NCBI GenBank assembly: GCA_029339195.1
Contig: JAPTJF010000279.1
Span: 1 to 64,000, forward strand
Length of the DNA stretch: 64,000 nucleotides
Direction of reading: 5' to 3'
Source: Micractinium sp. NFX-FRZ
Lineage: Eukaryota > Chlorophyta > Trebouxiophyceae > Chlorellales > Chlorellaceae
Of the stretch, positions 11,298 through 24,920 are shown piece after piece. Positions within the stretch are counted from its first letter, which is position 1. Each line of letters begins with the position of its first letter. A program made the position numbers and the translations under genes. The notes under the pieces are model-generated. The model worked only from the letters and a program-made list of their open reading frames with translations. It did not search any database and was not told the origin of the DNA.

Positions 11298-11661
11298 GTT
11301 GCTGAGGGCTGGCAAGGAGGGTGGCGCGAATGCGGCTCCGAGGTAATCCGGCAACTTGCTGAATGTGTGGCCAAGTTGTAGGATGCAGCTGGTGCACGCA
11401 AAAGGCTCGGTTTGGGGAGAACGCCCTGCCCTGCGGAGCGTGCTGGGCCAGGCCTGGCCCAAACGAGCAGGTTCCTTTCCCCTGCCTCTCCATCCCTCCC
11501 TCAAGTCGATGTGTGCCTGCGCCTCTGTTTGAACATCTCTGTGGGTTGTGCTGCCCTGCAGCTGAAGACAGTTATTGACGCGGCGCCACGGCGCCTGAAC
11601 AGCTTGCAGAGGTGCTTCTTTCGGCGGCTGGCGACTTCCGGGGTGCGCCCGGCTCGCCGGC

Positions 11662-14600
11662 ATGTCGGCCGTCAAGGAGGCGCGCTACTCTCTGGGGGGC
11701 GGCGCCGCCAGCACCGCCAGCCGCTCACCCACCAAGGGGCGGCGCGCCACGACACTGAATGACACAGCAAACAGCCGGAGACCTGGTTCGGGGGATCGGC
11801 CAGAAGGTGAGGCTATGGTGACTTCTGCATCACAGGGGCGAGCAGCGTGCAGAAGGGGAACTTGCCGTGGTTGTGCGCACAACAGCCATACGGCAGCTGG
11901 GCCCTCGGCTGCTGCTGGCTCAAGAAGTCGGGTTGCTGGCTGCCTCTTTGCTACCTGCAGAGCGGGTGCGTGTGTTCCTGCGCGTGCGCCCTCCCAAGCC
12001 AGAGGGCGAGACTCCGGGGGCGCTGCGGATGAAGTCCGACGGCCATGCAGTGACGGTCTACAGAGAGTGAGCACATGCTGTGGAGTGTGCAGGGGACCCT
12101 CCGGACTCAGCCTGGTGATGTTGCTGTGCTGGTGCTGCCACCTGAGGAGTGAGGCCTGAGCGTTTATCGCAGTCCACTTTGCCCGCAGTTTCCAGTTGTG
12201 TCCCTGTCACATGTGCGATGCACCTGCCATGCACCTGTCTGCACCTTCCCTCACCTGCTGCCGTTTGCATGCTGCCATGTGCCTGCTGCAGGCACTCCAG
12301 CATGCCCCTCACCGAGTTTGAGTTCGACAGGGTGCTGGGCCCCTCGGCCAGCCAGTCAGATGTGTATCACGCGGCTGTCAAGCCTATCGTGGAGGATGTG
12401 CTCAACGGGTGGGTAGAGTGGTGACTTGATGAGTGGGATGGGGTGAGGTGGGGTTTGGCATATGGAGCGGCAGTGCTGCTGTGGCACTGTGCAGGCTGCC
12501 AGCTGGATAGAGAAGCTGCGGCCTGACACTTCACTTGCCCCCCTCCGTGCTGCCTCCATCTGTGCAGGTACAATGGCACGCTCATGGCTTATGGCCAGGT
12601 GAGCCGCTGCTGCTGCTGTTGTGTGCAGCCGTTGTGGCTTGTGCCAGCACGGCATGTTTGCTGATGCTATGGGTGGTGCCCTTCGTGGCGCCCTCAGTTG
12701 GATGAGACTGCTACCTTCCGCGCCACTCTTCACTCCTCACTGCTGTTTGTGTACCGCTCTCCCTCCGGCAGACGGGCGCGGGCAAGACGTACTCGCTGAG
12801 CAGCATCGCGGCAGATGCGATTGGCATGATCCCGCGCGCCGCCGCCGAGATCTTCTCCCACATTGAGGGAGACAGCACCCACGAGTACAGCGTGTACATG
12901 TCGTACGTGCAGCTGTACATGGAGCTCATACAGGTGTGGCAGGAGAAGGAGGAATGGGCAGAGGGAGGTAGCGGGTGTAAGGTCAGGCAGAGTATCGGAA
13001 GGTGGACAGAGCGGCGCACGCACGAGGATGAGAAGTGAAGTGCAGATCTGCCTGAGCGTTGCAGAATCTTGCACAATCCGTGACTGTGCACATACTTCAA
13101 CCGTGTGTGCCTGCTTGACCTGCCCGCAGGACTTGCTGCGCCCCGAGAGCGAGAACCTGCAGATACGGGAGAACGAGGGCGGCGTGTTTGTGGGGGGCGT
13201 TCACCAGCAGGAGGTGTCCAACATCACGCAGTGCCTGCACCTGCTGCACCTGGGGGACCGCAACCGCACCACCGCCTTCACCGCGCTCAACGCGCACTCC
13301 AGCCGCTCCCACGCTGTGGTCATGCTGACCGTCATCAAGCGCCGGTCGGTGGGGCGAATCAGCGAGGACGGCGAGGCGGAGATTCAGCGTGTCAAGGTGA
13401 GGGCCTGCGCTGCTCTGCTGCCGCTGTGGGTTGGGGTGCACACGGGTGGATGCTAGGTCCCGAGGGGTGATGCACTGCTTGCGAAGCTAGCTGCCTGTCT
13501 TGTAGCACCCGTGCCAGTGCGCTGTGCCCTGGCTGTCCTACCTTACCCCACCCCACCACCCCCTCCCTTGCCCTTCGTCCCCTACCCCCTCCCAGGTGGG
13601 CAAGCTGTTTCTGGTGGACCTGGCGGGCAGCGAGCGGCTGAAGAAGAGCAAGAGCACGGGGCTGCGTGCCAGCGAGGCAAAGTCCATCAACCTGTCCCTC
13701 ACCACCCTGGTGAGTACTGAGAGTGCAGGCAGTTGAAGCCAAGGTTTGTGTTGTTCAGGCTGCACTGTTCTGTGGTGGAGCACCACCCCAAGCCTGGTGG
13801 CATTCACTCCATTGTGAAGGTGTGAAGGTGCCCAGCGGCCATTAAGGCTGGCCCCTCTGGACACCTCTACATTCTCTGTCCCTGCAGGGCATGTGCATCA
13901 ACGCGCGCGCCGACCCCAACGCCACCCACGTCCCTTTCCGGGACTCCAAGCTCACGCGTCTGCTGCAGGTAAAGAGTCCATGCTTGGGGCTGGCAAGTAC
14001 TGGGCGCTTGCCCTCCCACATGCACTGGGTATCTAACTGCTCATGGGTGTCTGCCAGCCTCCTGCCACCTGTGCTTCCCCCTGCCAAGCCTACACACCCA
14101 TCCCGCCTCATAATTGCTTGGCCTGTTTGCCTGATGCGCTTCCTCCTCTCCCGTCCGGTGCGCTGACCCTCCCCCAGGACTCTCTGGGAGGCAACGCCAA
14201 GACCAGCCTGCTGGTGGCTGCCTGCGACGCACACGAGCACGCGGAGGAGACGCTGCAGACGCTGCAGTTTGGGCAGCGCGCCATGTGTGTGCGCATCCAG
14301 GTGGGCAGCAGCTGTTGATAGATGAAGGGGGGCCACCTGCGTGGCAATTCCAGGCTGACGTTGCTTCCCCGGCATTCCCACGTGGCACAGCAGTCAGCTG
14401 TGCTACCGATGCAGTGTCGCATGCACTCCATGATTGAGCAGCAAGAATTGGGCCCGCCAACAGGCGATGGTGCTTGCATTGCATATGGTTGCTCGTCGCT
14501 CGGCGTGCTAGTGCACCGTGCTGCCAGCACCAAACAAATCCAACCATGCCCACCCCGCTCCCTGCCTCCAGGCTGTGGTCAACGAGCGCGTGGACTACCG

Positions 14601-17600
14601 CACGCTGCACGCCGAGATGATTGCTGCGCTGGAGACGCAGGACAAGAAGAGCACGCTGCTGGAGGCCAGCCTGCTGGAGAAGGACGCGCAGCTGGAGGCG
14701 GTGCAGGCGCGGCTGGCGGTGAGTGGTGGGCGGGGTGGGTTGGTGTGCGGGTGCAAGCGCTGCAGGGCTGGGTGCCCGTTCTTGCTCCAACGCAGCGGGT
14801 TGACAGCTCTGCCGTTCTGGCTGGCGCATGTCTGCTGACGCCCGTCCTCCGTGCCACCTGCCCCCTTCTCCGTCCGCCTGCCTGCAGAAAGAGAAGGCCC
14901 AGGCGGCGCGCATGGTGGAGGAGCTGCGGCAGGAGCGGGAGGCCCTGGAGGCTGAGCGGCAGCGCCTGCTGGCTGAGCAGCAGGCCGCGCTGGAGGCAGA
15001 GGCGCAGCAGAAGCAGCAGCTGCTGGCGACGCTGGAGGCCAAGGGGCAGGAGGCAGAGACCCTGGTGGCACGGCACGAGGCAGAGCGGCAGCAGCTGCTG
15101 GCAGAGGTGGCCGCTCACAAGCAGCAGCTGGCGGATGCGGCAGCCGCCGCTGAGGCCGCAGCAGCTCAGCACGCAGCGCAGCTGGAGGAGCAGCGGGCAG
15201 CGGCGGCTGCAGAGGCGGACCGCCTGGCCGCGCAGCGTGAAGAACAGGTGGCCGCTGCAGCGGAGGCGCAGATCAAGGAGCTGGCAGAGGTGAAGGAGGA
15301 GCTGGGGCGCACGCAGCAGCGGCTGGTGGGGTCGCGGGAGGAGGTGCGCATCCTGCAGGAGCACCACGAGCAGCAGCTGAAGGAGCTGGAGGTGAGGGGG
15401 AGGGGGTGTTGTGCCTTGGGGTCGGGGGGGTAGGATTTGATTGCCTTGGGCAAGTGCTGGCTTTAAGCAGGAGCACCACAAGAAACAGCTGAAGGAGCCA
15501 GAGGGGACGCGGGGGGCAGGGTGTTTTTGGGTTGGTTGGTACGCTGTGACTATCGCCTGGCCAGGGGCTAGCTTTGGGGATGGTAGTGCGCCTACACCCA
15601 TAGTGCTAGTCCACTAGTGTGCTGCAAGCCGGCATCCCTCCCTGCATGCGCCTTCTTGTCTCCTGCTCAGAGCTCCCTTACATGCACAGACACCTTGGCC
15701 CAATACTGCGCCCTTTTGCTGTCACGCACCTCAATTCTGGTGCGCAACATGCCCGTCTTGGCCTGCAGGAGGAGTGGGCCGGCAAGGTGCGCGACGCGCA
15801 GGCTGCGGGCGAGCGCCAGGTGGCGGCTGCACAAGCCACGGTCGCTGCCCGCGACGCCACCATTGCCCAGCTGCAAGAGGAGCTGGCCTCCACAACCGCC
15901 CAGCTGCAGCAGGAGCTTGAGGCCACCACTGAGCGGCTGCAGCAGGAGATGGCGGCGCGGGCACAGCAGGCACAGCAGGACCTGGCGATGCGGGACACAC
16001 GGCTGGACCAGATGGGCATGGTGGTTAACGCCCTGGAGGGCGGGAAAGCTGAGCTGGCCCGCCAGGTGGCAGCGCTGCAGGCGCAGCTGGAGGCGGCGCA
16101 GGCGCGGGGACGCCAGCTGGAGGCGGCAATGCAGGATGATCACGTGCGCGTGGGCGAGCTGCAGGCACAGGTGGGTGTTCTTGGGGGTGGAAGGGGCGGA
16201 GAAGGGTGGGGTGGCCGGCCTGGACTTGTGAAGCAGCGCAAGGATGCTTGACAGGGTAGAAGCAAAGTGGAGAAGGACAGGGGTGGCATTCAAAGCATGC
16301 AGCTCCTGCCGCAATCGAAGCATGCAGCTCCAGCCGCCTGACCCACCATCCACACACGGGCCTCACCGCCCCACTTTCCGCAGGTGGAGGGGTACGAGCG
16401 CTCCCGCATGGCCCTGGCCAAGTCCTTCTTCGAGAACAAGGTGCGGTCGGACGCCGCCAAGGTCATCCAGCGGCACTGGCGCGAGTACCGCCTGGCACGC
16501 ATGCGCAAGCAGCAGACCGAGGGCTACCAGGTGAGCGCTGGGTGCAGAGGGGGCTGGCGGTGTAGCAACTGGGGTGGCGGGGTGTGAATGAAATGCGAGA
16601 TGTTGTTGCAGGAGACTTGAGTTGTGTGCACGCGTTAAATTGGAGTGAAGAAGAAAGCAGTACAGTAGGAGAGCCTCCCACAAGCCAGTGCCCGCTGGCT
16701 TGCCACACGCGTGCCTGCATGTATCCACCCTCCCCCTATCTCCCCGTACATCATGCTCCTCAGTTCACCTTTGCCCTTTACCCGTGCTGCCCTTGTAGGC
16801 CCTGAACAACGCCAAGGCCATGCTGGGCACGCTTGCGCAGCAGCACGCTGACCTGGAGCAGCGGCGGCGCGCCAACCTGGCCTTCTCGGGGCAGACCCTG
16901 GTGGGTGCTTGGGTGGCTGTTGTACATCTGAGGGTACATCCCTACTTCCAGGGCAGGGCGAGAGGACAGGGCAGCTGCTTGTTGCATCCAGGCGTTGAAG
17001 CTATGCAGTTTGACATAGCACAGGCGTGCATGGGAAGTGCACTGTGACAAGCATGCATCCATCGGCCAGGCCGCACGCTGTCCCACACTGTGCCCCCCAT
17101 GCTCCCCCTCCCCCCCCGCCCACAGGTGGGCGACAACCTGGATGTGCTGCAGGACGCGGTGGAGTCGATCATTGGAGCCTTCCTGCTGCCTGCACGGGTA
17201 AGGGGGCAAGACCGGGGGAGGGACAGGGCGGCATGCATGCAGGGACGGGCCTAGGCAGGGCGGGGCAGGACCAGCTGGCTTTGGGGTGCACAGCCGACTG
17301 GGTTTCCCCCTTTCACGTTAGCGCTTCCCCATCTGAATCACGCACCTTGTACGCAGTTTCCTTAAGCCCTTCCCCTGCCTGCCTGCATGCCTCCCCCGCC
17401 GCCTGCAGGACCTCAAGACGCTGCAGCGCTACCAGCAGAAGGTGGGCCCGCTGACGCGGCAGAGCGTGGCACCCCTGCCAGGCGGCACGTCGGTGCTCAG
17501 CCGTGGGGGCAGCGGCGCGCACTCGCCACGCAGCGGCGCACACTCCCCTCGCTTCAGCATCAAGGCTTCATACAACGCGCCCCTGGGGGACTCACGGCCG

Positions 17601-18023
17601 GGATCGGCGCGCAGCACACCGCGTGAGATGGGGGGTGGAGTGGGGCCTGCAGAGACGCCGCCCCCACCTGCGCCGCTGGCCTCACAGTTCCAGCAGCAGT
17701 ACCACGTGCTTCAATCGCAGCAGGCGCAGCAGGGGCAGCAGTACAATGGGCTGCCACCCGGGCAGGCGCTGTCCCGGCAGCCCAGCGGCTCGGCGCTTGG
17801 GGCCGGCTACCCCCAGCAGCAGCAACAGCAGCAGCAGCAGCACCGGTTGGTGTCGCGTGAGGGCAGCTTCCGTGGAGGGCTGGCACACCTGGCAGGCAAG
17901 GTGATGGGCCAGGGCTCGCCGCTGGACCGCCTGCGCCGACTCTCATCCGGCTACCAGCAGCAGCAGCACGCATCTGCCGCTGTGTCAGCTGCACAGCAGC
18001 AGCAGCAGCAGGGCTACTACTGA
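11662..18023 (+). CDS. kinesin motor protein with IQ motif and Gln-rich tail
   Basis: Sixteen exons: 11662-11806, 11961-12066, 12292-12408, 12568-12598, 12772-12933, 13130-13396, 13596-13709, 13888-13968, 14178-14300, 14572-14718, 14888-15391, 15769-16170, 16384-16530, 16799-16900, 17126-17197, 17409-18023; 1044 residues, all junctions in phase. The N-terminal motor (about 50-385) has RVRVFLRVRPPKP, FEFDRVLGPSASQ, the P-loop AYGQTGAGKTYS near 135, switch I ALNAHSSRSHAV, switch II LVDLAGSERLKKS, and FRDSKLTRLLQDSLGGNAK. A long Ala/Glu/Gln coiled coil follows to about 730, then an IQ motif (KVIQRHWREYRLARMRKQ, about 760) suggesting calmodulin binding, and a Ser/Gln-rich tail. An N-terminal motor predicts plus-end movement. 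The subfamily is uncertain; the YNGTLMAYGQTG block recalls the plant ungrouped (ARK/KIN-U) class. Intron 11 holds an echo of exon 11. Confidence 0.95.
15468..15503 (+). repeat. intronic echo of kinesin exon 11
   Basis: A preceding AG plus a block reading EHHKKQLKEPE, copying the exon end EHHEQQLKELE at 15356-15391. It starts 112 bases downstream inside the intron and lacks a functional donor. Confidence 0.75.
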
Positions 18024-18288
18024 TACGTGGGGAAGGCAAACCCTCCCATGGCTGTTGTTTTGTCGCCCCTCCCGTGCTTGACAGTGATTACCCGTTTTCC
18101 TGCTGGCACCTCAAGTGCCGCCAATGGCTGCCCCGCTCATCATTGCTGCCTCTAACGAGAGACTGTCCGTGCGTGCTGCACCACAGCTCACTGTGCGCCC
18201 AACCCCAACAATACGCAACCGGACCCGACCTTGCCCCTGTGCCTCACAAGCCCCCGACCGACTGCAGCACTGCCTGCCAGAGAGCTAG

Positions 18289-18315
18289 TTACAATGCGTG
18301 AACTGTAAGCTGTAA
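18289..18315. promoter_or_regulatory. overlapping poly(A) signals of kinesin (+) and RPL4 (-)
   Basis: TGTAA at 18304 and 18311 on the plus strand serve the kinesin. TTACA at 18289 is TGTAA for the minus-strand RPL4. The convergent transcripts therefore overlap by a few tens of bases. Confidence 0.6.
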
Positions 18316-18467
18316 AACTGCGATGAGCGGGGAGCAGGAGAGAAGTGGAGAAAGAGGAGCAGGGGAGGGTGCTTGCGTGTGAGTGCTGCCATTCACAATG
18401 CGTGAGGGTCAGCAGAGAGGGGGCGCGTGGTGCTGCCAACCAACAGCCGTGTGCACGCCATGGCTCT

Positions 18468-20178
18468 CTACTGCTCGCCGGCGCCGAACCACTCGTTCAG
18501 GTAGGCCAGGGCAGACTTCTCCACCACGATGCGGTCAGCGTTGAGCACATCGTACACCTGCGAGAGGGAAGAAAGTGGGGAGGTGAGTGGGAAGGCAGGC
18601 GAAAGGAAAGGTGGACAGCATGGAGGGCGGGCCACATGTGAGGGCTATTTTGTAGGCAGGCTTGGCCTGCGTCTGGCCGTGGCAGAGTGGAATCAAAGAG
18701 CGCAGCTGCAGCTGCATCCCCTTCCTGTCGCCTGCCTGCCCACCGGACTCGCTCAGAGCAAGCACACACCAGCCCCGCGCTGGCAGGGTGGATGGCCAGG
18801 GTGGGCACCAACCGACCCAACCATCCCCGACATGCCACAGTAACTAAATACAGCTGCCAGGCGCACGCACCGACACGGCGTTGGCGGTGTTGATGGCCAT
18901 GGTGGCGACGTTGCGGCCCGACAGGTATACCTTGTCGTTGGCCTCGTTCACAATCAGCAGCACCTTCTCGTTCTGCACACAAAAGAGCAGCGATAGACAA
19001 GGGCGCGCATGTCAGCAGATAGGACGAGAGGCCAGCCATCCTACGAGTTCACATTCAGCAGCACCTTTCCCTCCTCTGCAAGGTGGCAACAGATGCCATG
19101 GCCATATGCCGCAGAGCCCGTGAGATAACCGCTCCTGGAGGCTGAGCGTGGGTGGGAGGCGCAGCCGGAAAGCGTGCACAGCACAAGCGCTGCGCTGAGC
19201 CTACCCAGGCCCTGCCACCCCTCCCCCCCAGCTGCCTCGCTCCATCAAGGCCTCGCCCAGCCTGCCCCCTGCCCCAGCCTCTGCCTCGCAGCTCGCCATG
19301 AACACACAGCCCTGCAGCACCCACATCTGGCATCCACACCCAATGCAGCCCGCACGCCCGCCGAGCAGCGCATGAAGTCACTCCCCGCCACCTCAGGCCC
19401 ATGCCCTTTGCTGCCCCACGCCAGGCGCTGCCCCAGCCCCCTGCCCGGCCCCGCCCAGCACTCACGTTGGCATCCACGCCCATGGCAGCCAGGCCGCTGA
19501 GCAGCGCAGAGGTCTTGACGCTCTCCATCACGCTGAAGTCGTCGCACACCACCATGTCGGCGGCGGCGCTCTGCAGCGCGGTGGCGCACGCCAGCTTGCG
19601 CTCCTTCTTGTTCATGCTGACCGACCAGTCGCGGGGCTTGGGGCCAAAGGAGATGCCACCGCCGGGCATGAGGGGGGAGCGCTTGGAGCCGCGGCGCGCG
19701 TTGCCCGAGCCCTTCTGCTTGTACGGCTTGCGGCCGCCGCCGCGCACCTCGCTGCGGGTGAGCGTGCTGGCGTTGCCCTGCCGCGCGTTTTGCCGGCAGT
19801 GCACCAGGTAGCTGCAGGGGCGGTGAGGGGCCAGGCAACGCAGGCAAACGACAGTGAGGCAGGCCAGGCCAAGCACGCAGACGCCGCTCCCCAGCTCAAG
19901 CCCGCACGCCGCCACGCCGCCCAGCAGCGCATGGGCGACAATGCGCCACCACGGCGGGCTGCCTACCGGTGCACCAGGCCGTTGGCCACCTCAGGGTCCG
20001 CCACACGCAGCGAGATGCTGGCGTCCGCGCCGGCGTCCGCGCCGTCGAGCTTCTTCACGGGCAGCGCCACAGGGGCCGCCTGCACACTGGCCTGCACCAG
20101 CAGCTGCTTGCGTGCCGCCGTCTTCAGCTGCTGCGCCGGCTTGAACGCCAGGCGAGACCCTGCGAGTGCGCTCTGCAT
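18468..20178 (-). CDS. RPL4: 50S ribosomal protein L4, chloroplastic (uL4c)
   Basis: Exons in transcript order: 19967-20178, 19466-19811, 18871-18972, 18468-18557; 249 residues. uL4 is an early-assembling protein of the large subunit lining the exit tunnel. The body shows the uL4 pattern: [40 protein letters not shown] (tunnel loop), [40 protein letters not shown], then [20 protein letters not shown] and [17 protein letters not shown]. The first 40 or so residues ([20 protein letters not shown]...) are rich in Ser, Ala and Lys with no acidic residue, a typical plastid transit peptide, so this is the organellar rather than the cytosolic protein. It ends WFGAGEQ with TAG. Confidence 0.95.
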
Positions 20179-20492
20179 GACTGCTGCTTCCCACAAACAG
20201 CCAGCCGGCGCGTGCCTAGTATCTATATGACGTCTCAAGAGGGCAATGTGGGAGCCACGGTAGCGCAAATGCGCCACCAAGTTTGCCGTGCTGAGCCTCA
20301 CCCCCCGCCCATCACAGCACGGCCTGCTGGGCAGACTTCCAAAGCATGGCCTTGCGGCCCTCTTGTCCATGTGCACTCGTTGAGGATCAGCTGCCGGTGC
20401 CGGTGTGCGGCTCGCTGGCCGGAGTGCCGGCTGCCCAATTGAACCAAACCTTGTCGCTGGCCTCTGGGGCGCCCTGGCCTTTCAGCCCCCTC
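20179..20492. promoter_or_regulatory. divergent promoter region, RPL4 / purple acid phosphatase
   Basis: 314-base spacer between start codons. An in-frame upstream ATG at 20346 could lengthen the phosphatase, but the signal-peptide start at 20493 fits better. Confidence 0.45.
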
Positions 20493-23400
20493 ATGCCGCA
20501 CACGGGCCGTCACGAGCATCTAACGAGGGCCTTGTGGTTGTGCCTGGCGCTCACCGCCATAGCAGCGGTCGGCCTGCGGCAAGGCCGGCACGCCGCGCGC
20601 CGCCCGGGGCAGGCGCACAACCCACTCGAGCTCTGGAATGTGGGCGGCGTGCGGCTGGTACTATCAGAGGCGGCAGTTGGAGGCCCCAGCATCAGCTGCA
20701 ATGTCTCTCAAATCCACGGCGAGGCTGAGTGGGTGGAGGTGACGTGGAGCGGGCTCCCAAGGGGTGAGCGAGCGGCGCTGGCATTTGCTTGAAGTACCAC
20801 TGCAGGATAGCAGACACACCCTGCAATTGCAGTGGTGCTGCTACTGACTTGTTGGCTGTGGCATGCACCGCCTCTGGGCGGCTTGCGCCGCTGCTGGCAG
20901 GGCGCTGCGCTGCCACTGCCTCACCCCCCCGGCCGCGCACACACGCTGCTTCCGCACTTGCATCGTCCCGCAGCAGCCGTCATGTATAGATTTCTTCAAC
21001 TTCCGTCCCTCCTGCAGGTCGCTACGACGACTACATAGCGCTCTACCCAGCAGGGGCAGACCCCACCCAGACAGCACCCATCAAGTACCACTGGGCGGCC
21101 CGCAGCCCCTCGCACATCTCGCTGGGCGCAGGCAGCGTGCGGTGCGTGCCGGGCGGTCCGGGCAGAGGCAGGGAAGGGAGGCGACAAAGGTGCTATCGGT
21201 GCTGTTTAGGCAGCAGATGAATATGCTAGCTAGGCAGCGTCTTTTCTCCTAGTACTGCAGCCAGTGTCATCGGATGTGTGTTCAGCTGCCAGGCACATGG
21301 CGCACCCAAGCCTTCCCTTCCACCCGCACGTTCCCTCCCCCACTGCCTTCCCCCCCTGCAGCTTCCGCGTCCTCAACATGCGTACCGACCTGCGCTTCGC
21401 CCTGGTGCGCAACGGCCTGCAGTTCCCCTCGATCGCCGCCTGGAGCGAGGCGGTGGCGGTGGCGCACCCCAACCAGCCCATGCAGGGGCACCTGTCGCTG
21501 ACGGGGGCACCCGGGTGAGCGCAGGCGGTGGGGAACAGGCAGCGGGGAGGGAGGGAGAGAGGCAGCTTCGTTGTGATGATAGAGCACAAGTGTTGGAGTA
21601 AACTTAGTCTAGCAGTGCAGGGCAGGGAACGGCGGTCAGCTGGCCCACCTGCCCGCCTGTGTGGCTCGGCTTCTCTCCTCGCCTGGGCCACCCTCCATCT
21701 CACCCCTTTGCCGCCTCACTGCGCTCCCACCTGCCCTCCTCCTCTCTCCTGCAGGGAGGTGCTGGTGCAGTGGGTGACACGCGACGCCGGCAGCGCCCCG
21801 CTCGTGCGCTGGGGCATGCACAGCGGGCAGCTGGACCACTCAGCCCAAGGAGACAGCTTCACCTACAGCAGGGCCGACATGTGTGGCGCCCCCGCCAACA
21901 CAAGCGGGTGGCAGATGGAGCCCGGGTGGCTGCACGGGGCGGTGATGGGCGGGCTGCAGCCGTCCACCCGCTACTACTACCAGTATGGCGACGAGGTGCG
22001 TGTGTGCCATGAGGTACCTTGCATGTGCATGCACTTTGTTGGGGTGAGAGGAGGTGCGGTGTTGTGAGTCGTGTTTCGGGCAGGGGCATCCAATTGGGCT
22101 CCTCGTACGTGGGCAGGTGGGCGGGAGGCGCAGGGCCGGGACTAGTCGCGTGCCTGCAGGGGCGGTCACGCAGGGGGCAGGGGACTTCCTCTGGAGCGCA
22201 CCGCTCTGCCCGCTTGAGTGCCCTGCCAGCCAGCCTGCCAGCCAGCCAGCCTGCCTGCCCGACCCATGTGCGCACGCCCTCTGCGCCATCCCGCGCCCTC
22301 CATCCCCCGTCCGCAGGAGCTTGGGTGGAGCGCGGAGCACTCGTTCCTGTCCCCGCCTGCTGTGGGCCGGGACTCCTCGGTGCACCTGCTGGCTGTGGCA
22401 GACCTGGGGCAGGCCGAGGAGGACGGCAGCATGGAAGCCAGCGAGATGCTGCCCTCCCTGCTGACCACCGCCAGGCTGGCGCGGGAAGAGCAAGCGCAGC
22501 TGCTGATTCACAACGGGGACATATCATGTGAGCTGTGTGTGGGCATGCCCTCTGCTGTCGGTGCAATCATGCTCCTGCCGGGAGCGCTTCTCATGTATGG
22601 GTGGGTGAGGCCCGCCGGAAGCCCCCGCCCGCCTGTCTGCTTGGAGGCCGCCCATGGAGGCCGCCCGCTGCCGAGCCCTGCATGGCGGCCCGCTTCTTCT
22701 GGATTGTAAAATTAAAAGCGAGCTGGCCCTCCCTGCTCTGCCCACCCTCCCCCTGCAGATGCGCGCGGCTTCTCCTCGCAGTGGGACCGCTACTTTGACC
22801 AGCTGGGCCCCGCTGTGAGGCGCATGCCCTACATGACCACCGTCGGCAACCACGAGCGCGACTGGCCCGCCAGCGGCGACCGCTTCCCGGCGCAGGTGCG
22901 CATGATTTGGTGCTGCCTGTTGCCGGCCTTTGCGCTGGATCCCGGCAGCTTCCTTGGGAAGCTGACCAGCAGTTAGGGTTTGCTTGCTGCCCTGCCTGAT
23001 TCCCTGTCTCTCTGCCCGGCCGCTCAACCACCCACCTGCTCTGTCCTAGCTGACCTCCTCGCCCCACCTGCCCTGCCGTTTTATGCCTTGCCACCAAAAC
23101 CCCGCCCTCTCTTCCCGCCCACCCGCAGTACGACAGCGGCGGCGAGTGCGGGGTGCCGTACTATGTGCGCACCCGCATGCCCACCCCCTCCCAGGACCGC
23201 CCCTGGTACTCATTTGACTTTGGGCCCATCCACTTCTTACAATACTCAACCGGTGAGTGTGTGTGATGCACTGTTAGGGTGGGTTATGGGCTATGCTTCT
23301 AAGTGCAATCGTGCCCAGGCGGTTGCGCGGCCATCCACTTTGTCGCGGCTCCATGTGAGTGTATAGTCTCCTGGCTGGATGCCTGGTTCTGTGCGGCATC

Positions 23401-24842
23401 ACACCCTGCATCCCCCCGCCGCCTGTCACCTCCAACTTCTTTCCACCCCACTCACCTCACCCCTGCCTCGCCCCCGCCTGCACAGCCCCTCTGTGAGCCG
23501 GCCAGTGACCCGCACCTCCTCCCACCCACCGCTTTCTTCCCCACCTTCTTCTTACCATCGTTTCCCCCACCCATCCACCCACCTCGTCCCACAGAGCACC
23601 TGTTTGAGCCAGGCAGCGAGCAGCACGGCTTCATCGAGGAAGACCTGAAGGCTGTGAATCGCAGCGTGACGCCCTGGGTCGTCGTGGGCGGCCACCGGCC
23701 GGTGAGGAAAGGGCAGGATCCTTCGGGCCAGGGGCGTGCTTGCTGGGAGGGTGGGGTCCGTGCCACGCCCGTGGGGCGGGGCAGTGGTGGGTGGCCGCTG
23801 GCCTGTGAGATAAGAGGCAGCCACGAGTGGAGGCACGGGCGGAAGGCGCGGAGGTTGGGCTGGGGGCGCAAGGGAGTGTGTGGGTTTCGTACACTGCACC
23901 TCAGGTGCTCAGCCAACCTTGGGATCAAGCTTGGCAACTTGGTTACGCCCTGGGGTCGTGGGAGGCCAGGCCGGCAAGTGAGGCCACAGGGAGGCTGGCT
24001 CTTGGCCCGGCTGGAAGGTGGGCGGGTGACGAGTGTTAGGGGCGCGGGGTGGGCGACGGAAGCTGTGGCACAACAGGGGGATGCGGCCTCCCCGCCGCCA
24101 GCCTTCCCCCGCGCCTGCCACACCGCACATTGTTTTGTTCTGTACCGCAGCTGTACATTGACAGCACCTTTTACGGCATCGTGCCCGACGGCGACCAGTT
24201 TGTGGCCAAGCAGCTGAGGGACAGCCTGGAGGAGCTGTTCTATCGCTATCAGGTGGGCCCAGGCAGCATGTGTGCTTTTTGTTCCGGTGTGGGAGTGAGC
24301 GGGTGGGTGGGGGTGGGGGTGAGTCTGACAGACAGAGTGCTGGGCTGCCGTTCACGTGGAGGAGCTCTTCTACCGCTATCGGGCCAGGCAGCGTGTGTGC
24401 TTTGGTTTGATGGCTGGGGTTGATGACAGGGCTTGAGGGCTGGAGCAGCTCTCATTTGAAGAGCTTGGCCTGCCCCGCCCATGTTGCATGCTTGCCTGCC
24501 GCCTGCGTTGTGTCCCCGCCTGCCTGCCTGCCTGCTGCCCCTTGTGCCCGCCAACCGCCGCTTCAACCCGCCCCCGCCCGACGCCCCATCCCTGCACTCC
24601 CCTTCTTCTATGCCCCATCCCGCAACAGGTTGATGCCACCTGGCACGGCCACCACCACAGCTACCAGCGCACGTGCGAGGCATTCCGCGGCCGCTGCCTG
24701 GGCCGCGCCGCCGATGGCACCGCCAACGCCCCGGTGCACCTTGTCATTGGTGGGTGGCTGGCTGGGGGCTGCTGGCTGTGCTCTGCTGCTGGGGGCTGCT
24801 GCTGGCTGTGCTCTTCTGCAGTGGGCTGCTGCTGGTTGCTGC

Positions 24843-24920
<78 letters not shown>

